NCBI GenBank assembly: GCA_943324925.2 | Contig: CALPNL020000026.1 | Span: 1 to 15,258, forward strand | Length of the DNA: 15,258 nucleotides | Direction: 5' to 3' | DNA from: Chitinophaga pinensis | GTDB taxonomy: Bacteria > Bacteroidota > Bacteroidia > Flavobacteriales > Flavobacteriaceae | Shown: positions 1 to 6,717 of the stretch, piece by piece | Position numbering within the stretch: the first letter of the stretch is position 1 | Layout of the letters: each line of letters starts with the position of its first letter | Position numbers and translations under genes: made by a program | Notes under the pieces: generated by a model | The model's database searches: none | Seen by the model: the letters and a program-made list of their open reading frames with translations, nothing else | What the model was told of the DNA's origin: nothing

Positions 1-22
1 CTCATTAAAAGAATTTTAATAT

Positions 23-30
23 TATTTTTG
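23..30 (+). promoter_or_regulatory. Bacteroidota -7 promoter element for the MBL hydrolase
   Basis: TATTTTTG matches the Bacteroidota sigma-ABfr consensus TAnnTTTG and lies 13 bases before the GTG start at 44, implying a very short leader. The matching -33 TTTG would fall at or just before the window edge, so it cannot be checked. A 7-bp AT inverted repeat (4-10 with 14-20) lies just upstream. Confidence 0.45.
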
Positions 31-43
31 TAAAAAAAATTAG

Positions 44-808
44 GTGAAAGTTTATTTTTTGGGCACCGGTACTTCGCAAGGAATTCCAGTAATTGGTAGT
101 AATCACCCTGTTTGCCTTAGCCAGAATCCAAAAGACAAAAGACTTCGAGTTTCTGTTTGGGTTTCCTGGGATAATTTTTCTTTAATTATAGATTGTGGCC
201 CCGATTTTAGGCAGCAAATGCTAGCTTCAAAATGCCCAAAAGTAGATGCAATTTTATATACCCACGAGCATGCCGATCACACCGCTGGATTGGACGATAT
301 TCGACCTTTTAATTTTAAACAAGGCGATATTCCAATTTATGCACACCAACGCGTTTTAAACAATTTAAAAAGACGTTTTGATTACGTTTTTGAAACCGAA
401 AATAAGTATCCAGGTGCTCCCACCGTTTCTCCTATTGAAGTAGTTAATAATGAATCATTTGAATTGGGTGGTAAACAAATTATTCCAATAAATGTAATGC
501 ATGGAAACCTTCAAGTTTTTGGTTATAGAATTGAATCTTTTGCTTATTTAACCGATGTTAAAACAATTGATAATCAAGAACTTGATAAACTAAAAAACCT
601 TGATGTTTTGGTAATAAATGCTTTACGTGAAGAACACCACAATACTCATTTTAACTTGCAAGAAGCGTTGGATTTCATAGCTTTGGTAAAACCAAAAAAA
701 GCCTATTTAACTCATATAAGTTACCATCTTGGATTTCATGAAGAAGTTCAAATTAAACTACCCGAAACTGTTAATTTAGCATTTGATAACCTTGAAATTA
801 ATTTATAA
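44..808 (+). CDS. PhnP-like metallo-beta-lactamase-fold hydrolase
   Basis: A 254-residue cytoplasmic metal-dependent hydrolase of the metallo-beta-lactamase superfamily, closest in layout to PhnP-type phosphoribosyl cyclic phosphodiesterases. Visible features are the N-terminal strand with GTGTSQG (residues 7-13), the metal motif HEHADH (74-79), His153 in VMHG, Asp171 in LTDV, and His224 in YLTHISYH (221-228), which together supply the usual dinuclear metal ligands. The start is a GTG; the strand MKVYFLGTGTSQG begins exactly there, as expected for the family, and no ATG lies nearby upstream. Length is normal for the family. The next gene begins 2 bases after the stop, so the two are probably co-transcribed. 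The true substrate cannot be told from sequence; the phosphodiesterase label is by family only, and no phn genes are nearby. Confidence 0.9.
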   Translation: MKVYFLGTGTSQGIPVIGSNHPVCLSQNPKDKRLRVSVWVSWDNFSLIIDCGPDFRQQMLASKCPKVDAILYTHEHADHTAGLDDIRPFNFKQGDIPIYAHQRVLNNLKRRFDYVFETENKYPGAPTVSPIEVVNNESFELGGKQIIPINVMHGNLQVFGYRIESFAYLTDVKTIDNQELDKLKNLDVLVINALREEHHNTHFNLQEALDFIALVKPKKAYLTHISYHLGFHEEVQIKLPETVNLAFDNLEINL

Positions 809-810
809 TA

Positions 811-1311
811 ATGAAACAATCTCTATTACTTTATCTTTTTATTCTAGCATTAATTTTTAATATATTCACCTATGCTTATTATTCAAAACAAGTTGATTTT
901 CAAACTACTCAAATTGAGAAATTAACTGAAAAGTTTGAATCAAAAGAAGCTGAATTCAAATCAAAACTCCAGGATGCAAATTATTTTTCCCTAGAAAATA
1001 ATGAAAAAGCTCAAAGTTATTTTACTTCCAATCCGGATCAAAATAGTGATATTACAACTTTAATTCCTTCATTAAAAAAGTCATTATTAGCTTTTAATGA
1101 CAACCCAAATGGAAATCCTCACACCGGCCAAAAGAAAATAGGTCTGAATAAATTTATTATTAATAAAATAAAAGTCATCAACCAACGATGGATTATTGCT
1201 GATTTTAGTGATGGTGAAAATTCAGGAGAAGTTTTGTTGAAGTATTTTGTAAAAGAAAACAACAATTTTACATTTGAAATCAATCAATCTTTGGTGTTTC
1301 CAAAAAAGTAA
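811..1311 (+). CDS. Hypothetical membrane-anchored coiled-coil protein
   Basis: A 166-residue protein I cannot assign to a named family. Residues 5-23 form one hydrophobic segment, preceded by a single Lys, consistent with an N-terminal membrane anchor or uncleaved signal and the rest outside the cytoplasm. Residues about 28-58 are charged and heptad-like (Glu/Lys-rich), suggesting a short coiled coil. A predicted mixed alpha/beta C-terminal part follows, with a strand-rich stretch from INQRWIIADF (123-132) to LLKYFV. No catalytic motif or lipobox Cys is visible. It starts 2 bases after the hydrolase stop, so the pair is likely translationally coupled, which suggests but does not prove a shared role. 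It converges on the esterase gene with only 3 bases between. Confidence 0.75.
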   Translation: MKQSLLLYLFILALIFNIFTYAYYSKQVDFQTTQIEKLTEKFESKEAEFKSKLQDANYFSLENNEKAQSYFTSNPDQNSDITTLIPSLKKSLLAFNDNPNGNPHTGQKKIGLNKFIINKIKVINQRWIIADFSDGENSGEVLLKYFVKENNNFTFEINQSLVFPKK

Positions 1312-1314
1312 ATT

Positions 1315-1965
1315 CTAGTACTTTTCTTGCAACCAATCTTTTAAATCAAAAAAGTTTTTAGGTGAAACTCCATGACCAATAGGATATTCTTTGTAGGTAG
1401 AATCAATTCCTAAATTTTTTAATATTGGGTCTGTTTTTCGAGCCCATTCTACTGGAATCACTTGATCGACGGTACCATGCGATGAAAATATTTTCAAGCC
1501 ACTAAAATCATTATTTTGGTAGTTGTCAACAGTAATATCTAAATTTAAATATCCGCTTAAAGCCCCAACTCGTTGAACAATATTAGGATAAGAGAGTGCA
1601 ATTGAGTAACTCAAAATAGAACCTTGGCTAAAACCAATTAAAGTAATATCGGCACTGTCAATTGGGAAATTTAATTTTAGTTCTGCTATGAATTTAACCA
1701 CTAAATCTCTCGAAAGTATCGCTTGATTGTGATCAGAAAATTTATTTTGATCGGCATCAAAGTTGATGGCATACCAAGCATAACTTCCATATTGCAAATC
1801 ATAGGGTGCTCTTGCAGAAATTACATAATACTCGTCAGGCAATTCGGAAGCAAATGAAAATAAATCGGCTTCATTACTTCCATAACCATGCAATAAAAGT
1901 AATAATGGATTTTTGGCGTCTACTTTTTTTGGTTCGCGCACTTGGTAATCTAGTGATAATTCCAT
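1315..1965 (-). CDS. Alpha/beta-hydrolase, carboxylesterase/phospholipase type
   Basis: A 216-residue serine hydrolase of the YpfH/EstB carboxylesterase (phospholipase/carboxylesterase) family. It shows the oxyanion-side LHGYGSNEADL (25-35), the nucleophile elbow GFSQG with Ser113, the acid Asp167 in SHGTVDQVIP, and the catalytic His198 in PIGHGVSP. The triad is complete and the length is typical. No signal peptide is present, so it should act in the cytoplasm. It is the last gene of the minus-strand operon, 2 bases after the Tic20-like gene. Substrates of this family are short-chain or aryl esters, sometimes lysophospholipids; the physiological substrate cannot be deduced here. Confidence 0.9.
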   Translation of the reverse strand: MELSLDYQVREPKKVDAKNPLLLLLHGYGSNEADLFSFASELPDEYYVISARAPYDLQYGSYAWYAINFDADQNKFSDHNQAILSRDLVVKFIAELKLNFPIDSADITLIGFSQGSILSYSIALSYPNIVQRVGALSGYLNLDITVDNYQNNDFSGLKIFSSHGTVDQVIPVEWARKTDPILKNLGIDSTYKEYPIGHGVSPKNFFDLKDWLQEKY

Positions 1966-1967
1966 TA

Positions 1968-2294
1968 TTATGAGATGGATTTAAACCAATTTTGAAAGTA
2001 GTGTCCTAAAATTGGAATAGGTTTCTCAGATCCACTTATAGCGCTAAATATTCCATAGGTCCATAAAATGGAAACAAAAATCCACATTGGAACCGAAATA
2101 AATAGGGTGTTGAAATTACTAATTATTAAACCTAAAGAAATGAATGTCAATGATATGCCCAATGCTTGACGAATGTGAAAGGAAGCGAATGAATTTTTAT
2201 TTTCGCTGTTCATCGACATTGCAATAAGTACACCTACAATTAAAATATAGCTTGTAATTGCTATTGTTTTTCCTTCTTCAACAGAGTTTTCCAT
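1968..2294 (-). CDS. Tic20/DUF4870-like small membrane protein
   Basis: A 108-residue protein with three hydrophobic segments (about 10-27, 46-60 and 64-86). Between the first two lies SFASFHIRQALGI (35-47); a His-x-Arg-Gln-Ala motif before a membrane segment is characteristic of DUF4870/Tic20-like proteins, often annotated 'import component protein'. That name comes from chloroplast Tic20 and carries no demonstrated import function in bacteria. The C-terminal KPIPILGHYFQNWF (91-104) is amphipathic and also typical. It lies 15 bases after the dihydroorotase homologue and 2 bases before the esterase, so it is an internal operon gene. Its function is unknown. Confidence 0.8.
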   Translation of the reverse strand: MENSVEEGKTIAITSYILIVGVLIAMSMNSENKNSFASFHIRQALGISLTFISLGLIISNFNTLFISVPMWIFVSILWTYGIFSAISGSEKPIPILGHYFQNWFKSIS

Positions 2295-2309
2295 TGTAAA
2301 TTTAAATTT

Positions 2310-3563
2310 TTAAGATAAAACTAATTTTCCTTGATTGTAAATCCCATATACCTTTCCTTTCATCTCTGTTCCAATGAAAGCGGAATTTTTTGATTTTGAA
2401 AGGATATTCTCTTTTTCAAAAGTCCATTTTCTATTTGGATTAAAAAGGGTAATACTGGCCTTTTCTCCTTCTATTATTGACATATTTTTAATACCGAAGT
2501 GATTTTTACTAGTAGTTAATTTTTCAATTATTTTTTCTAAAGTTAGCACCGTCATTAAAGCTCCAAATGTCGATTCTAAACCGACAGTTCCGTTTTTAGC
2601 CCCTTCAAATTCCATTTTTTTATGTTCAATATCAATCGGATTATGATCGGAAGTGATCATATCGATAGTATTGTCATTAATTCCTGCGATTAATGCTTTT
2701 CGGTCTTCTTCAGTTCTTAATGGTGGTGAAACTTTAAATCTCGTGTCAAATCCTTCTAATTTTTCATCGGTTAAAACCAAATGATGAACCGAAGCGCTAC
2801 AAGTAACATGTAATCCTTTGGCCTTGGCATTTTTAATTAATTCTACTGATTTTGCTGTTGAAATGGTAGGAATATGCATTTTACCGCCAGTATACTCTAA
2901 AAGAAATAGGTTGCGAGAGATTTGCAATTCTTCGGATAAATTCGGAATTCCTTTTAATCCTAATCGAGTAGAAACAACCCCTTCATTTACCACTCCATTT
3001 CCTTTTATACTCGTTTCTTGTGAATAGGCGATCAGTAATCCATCAAAATCTTGAACGTACTGCAAACCTATTTTTAGAAGATTGGCATTGTCAATATTCT
3101 TATTGTAATCTCCAAAAGCGATAGCGCCAGCATTTTTCATATCGAATAATTCTGCCATATCTTTACCTTCGCTTTCTTTGGTGAAAGCACCAATTGGAAA
3201 TAATTCAGTAGCAGCTCCTTTGGCTTTATTTTTCACAAAATTTATTTGCGATTGATTGTCAATAATTGGAAAGGAGTTGGGTTGTAAAGCCACTGAAGTA
3301 AACCCGCTTTTTGCAGCTACATTTAATCCATTGGCAATAGTTTCACGATCTTCATAACCTGGTTCTCCTAGAGAAACACTACTATCGAACCAACCTTGGG
3401 AAAGATGAAGATTCTCTAATTTTATTTCGTCAAAACCATTTTCATTTGAAATTTCACTTCCAATTTTTTCAATGGTTCCTGCGTTTATTTTCACATCAAC
3501 CTTTTGATTGTTAAAAGGACTATTTGAATCAATTATTGTAGCTTCACGGATAATTAGGTTCAT
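2310..3563 (-). CDS. Dihydroorotase homologue, probably non-catalytic
   Basis: A 417-residue amidohydrolase-fold protein of the class I dihydroorotase family, whose active members make L-dihydroorotate from carbamoyl-aspartate in pyrimidine synthesis. The scaffold is clear: MNLIIREATIID start, GEPGYEDRET (66-75), NEGVVSTRLGLKGIP (193-207), KVSPPLRTEEDRKALI (277-292) and TSDHNP (304-309, Asp306). The ligands are not: the usual D-x-H-V-H-L-R-E-P-G is DSSVSLGEPG (60-69), so both histidines are Ser and the substrate Arg is Gly. The His of 'HAED' is Tyr180, and the His of 'VCHVST' is Thr233. I infer loss of zinc-dependent catalysis, as in Pseudomonas PyrC'. The frame stays open 69 bases further upstream, but ATG at 3563 fits the family start and gives an ATGA overlap with the BatA-like gene, so coupled translation is likely. 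I recall close homologues in Flavobacteriaceae sharing these changes, so this is probably lineage-wide and not recent decay. Confidence 0.88.
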   Translation of the reverse strand: MNLIIREATIIDSNSPFNNQKVDVKINAGTIEKIGSEISNENGFDEIKLENLHLSQGWFDSSVSLGEPGYEDRETIANGLNVAAKSGFTSVALQPNSFPIIDNQSQINFVKNKAKGAATELFPIGAFTKESEGKDMAELFDMKNAGAIAFGDYNKNIDNANLLKIGLQYVQDFDGLLIAYSQETSIKGNGVVNEGVVSTRLGLKGIPNLSEELQISRNLFLLEYTGGKMHIPTISTAKSVELIKNAKAKGLHVTCSASVHHLVLTDEKLEGFDTRFKVSPPLRTEEDRKALIAGINDNTIDMITSDHNPIDIEHKKMEFEGAKNGTVGLESTFGALMTVLTLEKIIEKLTTSKNHFGIKNMSIIEGEKASITLFNPNRKWTFEKENILSKSKNSAFIGTEMKGKVYGIYNQGKLVLS

Positions 3564-5485
3564 TTTACTAATTTTTGAATTAATACTTCTAAAAATAAAA
3601 ATAACAAGGTCAATATTACAAATATTTTCCAAATTTCGTTGTTACTTCGGTCGGAAAGTAAGTTGTTAAATACAGTTTCTATAGATTTTACTACTTTAAA
3701 ACCAGATAGTTGGATTTGTGGTTCCTCTAAATCACTTTCTGATCGATTGTAATTAAAACTAATATTTCGTACTATTTCGTCTTTTTTGTAAATTCCAAAA
3801 TTTCCTGCAAAGATAGGGTAATCATTGAATTGTAATTTAACTTTGTTATTAAATATTTGTTGAGTAGGTATAAATTTATCATTTTCATTTTTCACCTCTA
3901 AAATTTCATCTTTCGATAAATTTGTTGTAACTAAAAATGGTTGATTTTCTCCAATAGTTATTGCGTTTAAGCCTGTTTTCTGATTATTTTGTACCATATT
4001 ATAAAATATTGGTACAATTAAAGGTGAATTTTGGAAATTAGAATTCATCTTATTAATTGGTGCAGCAAAAACATAAACGCTCGAAACCGGATTTTGAATG
4101 GATGTCAAAAAACAACTTTGGTCATCATAGCTTAAAATTGGCGGGTTTGCAGCGTTTATCTGAAAATTTTGTTTTGTATTTGGATACTGAAAATTGTCAA
4201 TTTTTTTCTCAAATACCGATTGGAATAATGGGTGCTGTAAAGCAATTTTGGAAATTAATTTGGTTGTATTTTGGTTTTTTCCATATTGAATTTGACCAAG
4301 AGATCCTAATAAACGATTGGTTTCACCAATCTTACTTTCAGTTGATGGGATAAATACCAAAATCCCCCCTTTTTCTACAAATGACTTTATATTGGTCACT
4401 AATGCTTGAGGTAAATTTTCAAGTTCATTCAGTACAATAGCGTCTTGCTTTTCGAGAGTATTATAATCCAAAGTCTCTAACGTAGAATTACTATAATTGA
4501 ATTCTTCAGAAGTATAAATTCGATTTAAAAATCGGCTTTTTTCTGTTTTCCCAATACTAATTACATTAGTTTTTTCAGGTTTTGTTATGCTAAAATAAAA
4601 GATATTGTCGTATTTTAAACTGGCATCAGAAATGGAAACGTAACCATTGAAATCTTTCTTTGGGATTGTAAATTTTATACTAATTTCTGGTTTTTCAAAT
4701 TTTACCAATGTTCTAGCTAACAGCTTGTTATAATTATACAAACCTATAGGAATCGCATTTTCTTGTTCCCCAAACGATTTTAGGTTGACACCAATTTCAT
4801 AAAAATTATTTAGTGTTTGATTCATGTAAACGCTGTCAATTGCAATGTTATTTTTTTGCTCCGCTTCAGGATTTATAAAGTAAGTATTAAAATTTTTATC
4901 GATGCTTTTGAGTTGATTTGGTTTTAAACCAATGGCATCGGTTATGATAATTACATCTTTATTATTGGCACTTTTTCGAGATTTTATTTTTGCCATTGCA
5001 CTTTCCAATTGAAACGGAAGTGCACTATAATTACTATTTTGAATTTCTTTTTGAATCGATTTAATATCAGTATTCCAATAGGTTTCATTATTGGTAATCA
5101 AAGAAAAAGTCTGATTTTCTGGCGTGTTTTCCAACAAATCTTGAATCGCCCTTTTCAATAATTCGCCTTTATTTCCTTTGGCTTGCATCGAATAGGAATT
5201 ATCTAAAACGATATACATTTCGTTCGAACTATTTTTAGATTCTTTGGCTTTGAAAAAAGGTTGTGCAAATGCAGTAATTAGGGCTGCTAATAGTAATAAT
5301 CTAGTGATTAATAACAACCATTTTTTAATTTTTGAACTTTTTCGGGTTTGAATTGAAAGTTCTTTTAAGAATTGAACATTGGTGAAATATTCGTTTTTAA
5401 ACCTTCGTAATTGAAACAAATGTACCAGAATTGGAAAGACCAACACAAAAAGAAAATAAAGTACTTCTGGATGTTTAAATTGCAT
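3560..5485 (-). CDS. BatA-domain/VWA-like inner-membrane protein
   Basis: A 641-residue protein opening with the BatA (aerotolerance regulator N-terminal) domain: MQFKHPEVLYFL, a first membrane segment (8-24), FQLRRFKNEYFTNVQFLKEL (24-43), and a second membrane segment (56-75) ending in the typical FAQPFF. A von Willebrand A-like domain follows, with DNSYSM (95-100) as the D-x-S-x-S metal site. The long middle and C-terminal part is probably extracytoplasmic, and a final membrane segment lies at about 619-638. The protein resembles stand-alone BatA-like proteins of Bacteroidota; no MoxR ATPase, BatB or DUF58 gene is adjacent, so it is not the classical Bat operon. It heads the four-gene operon, and its last 4 bases overlap the start of the dihydroorotase homologue. 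The function is unknown; a membrane-anchored assembly or scaffold role is inference. Confidence 0.88.
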   Translation of the reverse strand: MQFKHPEVLYFLFVLVFPILVHLFQLRRFKNEYFTNVQFLKELSIQTRKSSKIKKWLLLITRLLLLAALITAFAQPFFKAKESKNSSNEMYIVLDNSYSMQAKGNKGELLKRAIQDLLENTPENQTFSLITNNETYWNTDIKSIQKEIQNSNYSALPFQLESAMAKIKSRKSANNKDVIIITDAIGLKPNQLKSIDKNFNTYFINPEAEQKNNIAIDSVYMNQTLNNFYEIGVNLKSFGEQENAIPIGLYNYNKLLARTLVKFEKPEISIKFTIPKKDFNGYVSISDASLKYDNIFYFSITKPEKTNVISIGKTEKSRFLNRIYTSEEFNYSNSTLETLDYNTLEKQDAIVLNELENLPQALVTNIKSFVEKGGILVFIPSTESKIGETNRLLGSLGQIQYGKNQNTTKLISKIALQHPLFQSVFEKKIDNFQYPNTKQNFQINAANPPILSYDDQSCFLTSIQNPVSSVYVFAAPINKMNSNFQNSPLIVPIFYNMVQNNQKTGLNAITIGENQPFLVTTNLSKDEILEVKNENDKFIPTQQIFNNKVKLQFNDYPIFAGNFGIYKKDEIVRNISFNYNRSESDLEEPQIQLSGFKVVKSIETVFNNLLSDRSNNEIWKIFVILTLLFLFLEVLIQKLVK

Positions 5486-5501
5486 TCTTACTTTTGTTTG
5501 T

Positions 5502-5531
5502 CAAAAATACTATTTTTTCTGATTGTTCAAA
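5502..5531 (-). promoter_or_regulatory. Predicted promoter of the BatA-pyrC-like operon
   Basis: Read on the minus strand, TTTG (5528-5531) is followed after 18 bases by TATTTTTG (5502-5509), matching the Bacteroidota -33 TTTG and -7 TAnnTTTG elements at about the expected spacing. The ATG at 5485 is 16 bases downstream. This is the best two-element promoter in the window and would drive all four genes down to 1315. Confidence 0.6.
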
Positions 5532-5573
5532 TCATATTTACTTTATAAATCATTTTTATTAGTAAGAAACTGC

Positions 5574-5581
5574 TATTTTTG
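5574..5581 (+). promoter_or_regulatory. -7 element for the exported lactonase-like gene
   Basis: TATTTTTG fits TAnnTTTG and lies 17 bases before the ATG at 5599. No TTG/TTTG is visible at the -33 distance, so support is from one element only. It faces away from the minus-strand promoter in the same 113-base divergent region. Confidence 0.45.
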
Positions 5582-5598
5582 TTTTATAAATTTCTAAT

Positions 5599-6717
5599 AT
5601 GAACTCAAGATTTAACTTTCTCTTTCTCTTTCTTTTAATCTCAATTTCAATTGGTTATTCCCAAAATCAACATTTGAATTTGATTGTTGGTACTTTTACA
5701 AAATCCTGTGAAAGCGGAGGGATTTACACTTATGATTTTGATTTAAATACGGGAACTACTTTTTTAAAAGCCAATACTGAGAAAATCAACAACCCTGGTT
5801 TTTTAACCTTATCATCGGATAGAAATTTTATTTACAGTGTGAATCAATTTCAAAGTGAAAGTAGTATTAGCGCATTTAAATTTAATTCTAGATCGGGTAA
5901 ATTAGATTTTATAAATGCTCAAAATTCTAGCGGTATCAATCCTTGTTATATTACAAATGACCAAAAAAATGTAATTGTTGCCAATTACACTAGCGGAAGC
6001 CTTGCTCTATTTTCAAAAAACGAAGATGGTTCTTTGGGTGAATCAAGGCAAGTTTTTCAACAATTTGGTAAAAGCATAAATCCAAAAAGACAGGAAAGTT
6101 CTCATGTTCACATGGTTCAATTTACCCCAGATAAGAAATTTGTTTTTGCGACCGATTTAGGTAAAGATAAAATCTACGTATACAATTATAATGTTACTTC
6201 TAAATTAAACATGTTGACGATTAAAGACAGTGTTTCTGTAAAGGCAGGAAGCGGACCAAGGCATTTCACATTCAATAAAAGCGGGAGTTTGTTTTATCTA
6301 TTACATGAATTGGACGGGACTTTAACAGTTTATAAAAACAACAATGGGAACCTAATTAAATTACAAGAAACAACCGTTATTGCGCCAGACTTTATAGGTG
6401 AATCAAGCGCTGCCGACCTACATATTTCACCTGACGGGAAATATTTGTATGCTTCCAATAGAGGAACTGCTAATACTATTTCTTGTTTTGAAATCCAAAA
6501 GGAGGGAAGTTTGATATTTAAAGAACGAATAAGTACTCAAGGCAAAGGTCCAAGAAATTTTACCATTGATCCAACGGGGAATTATTTATTAGTTGGCCAC
6601 CAATACACCAATAATATCGTGATATTTAAAATCAATAAAGAATCAGGAAGTCTTACAGATACTGGAAAACGAATTGAACTATGTTCTCCGGTTTGTTTGG
6701 TTTTTTCTGAAGAATAG
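5599..6717 (+). CDS. Exported 6-phosphogluconolactonase-like beta-propeller
   Basis: A 372-residue protein of the YbhE/Pgl seven-bladed lactonase family (PF10282-type). A signal peptide is clear: MNSRFNF, a hydrophobic core (7-19), and probable cleavage after Ser21 in GYSQN. Family hallmarks are VGTFT (30-34), INNPGFLTLSSD (63-74), SSHVHMVQFTPD (167-178), DLGKDKIYVY (186-195), GSGPRHFTF (217-225) and a second GKGPRNFTIDPTGNYL near the C-terminus. YbhE hydrolyses 6-phosphogluconolactone in the cytosol; export to the periplasm makes that substrate unlikely, so a carbohydrate lactone or another ligand is more plausible (inference). No pentose-phosphate genes are adjacent. It has its own predicted promoter, and its stop codon directly abuts that of the helicase gene on the other strand. 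Confidence 0.9.
   Translation: MNSRFNFLFLFLLISISIGYSQNQHLNLIVGTFTKSCESGGIYTYDFDLNTGTTFLKANTEKINNPGFLTLSSDRNFIYSVNQFQSESSISAFKFNSRSGKLDFINAQNSSGINPCYITNDQKNVIVANYTSGSLALFSKNEDGSLGESRQVFQQFGKSINPKRQESSHVHMVQFTPDKKFVFATDLGKDKIYVYNYNVTSKLNMLTIKDSVSVKAGSGPRHFTFNKSGSLFYLLHELDGTLTVYKNNNGNLIKLQETTVIAPDFIGESSAADLHISPDGKYLYASNRGTANTISCFEIQKEGSLIFKERISTQGKGPRNFTIDPTGNYLLVGHQYTNNIVIFKINKESGSLTDTGKRIELCSPVCLVFSEE

Noticed and set aside
4..20. ATTAAAA/TTTTAAT inverted repeat at the left edge as a terminator of an upstream gene
   Set aside because: All-A/T 7-bp stem with a 3-base loop and no visible upstream gene; support is too weak.
1304..1325. AT-only inverted repeat (AAAAGTA/TACTTTT) at the 1311/1315 gene junction as a bidirectional terminator
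   Set aside because: The stem has 7 weak pairs with an 8-base loop and no convincing U-tract; AT-rich sequence yields such repeats by chance.
3564..3632. N-terminal extension of the dihydroorotase homologue by 23 residues
   Set aside because: The extension is only the other-frame reading of the BatA-like gene's transmembrane C-terminus. Homologues begin at MNLII, and the ATGA overlap supports the start at 3563.
4057..4353. Plus-strand open frame of 98 codons inside the BatA-like gene
   Set aside because: It lies antisense to a well-supported coding region, has low-complexity composition, no family resemblance and no promoter or start signal. The other short antisense frames at 2818-3027, 6902-7126, 8569-8796, 10855-11109 and 13473-13670 are rejected for the same reason.
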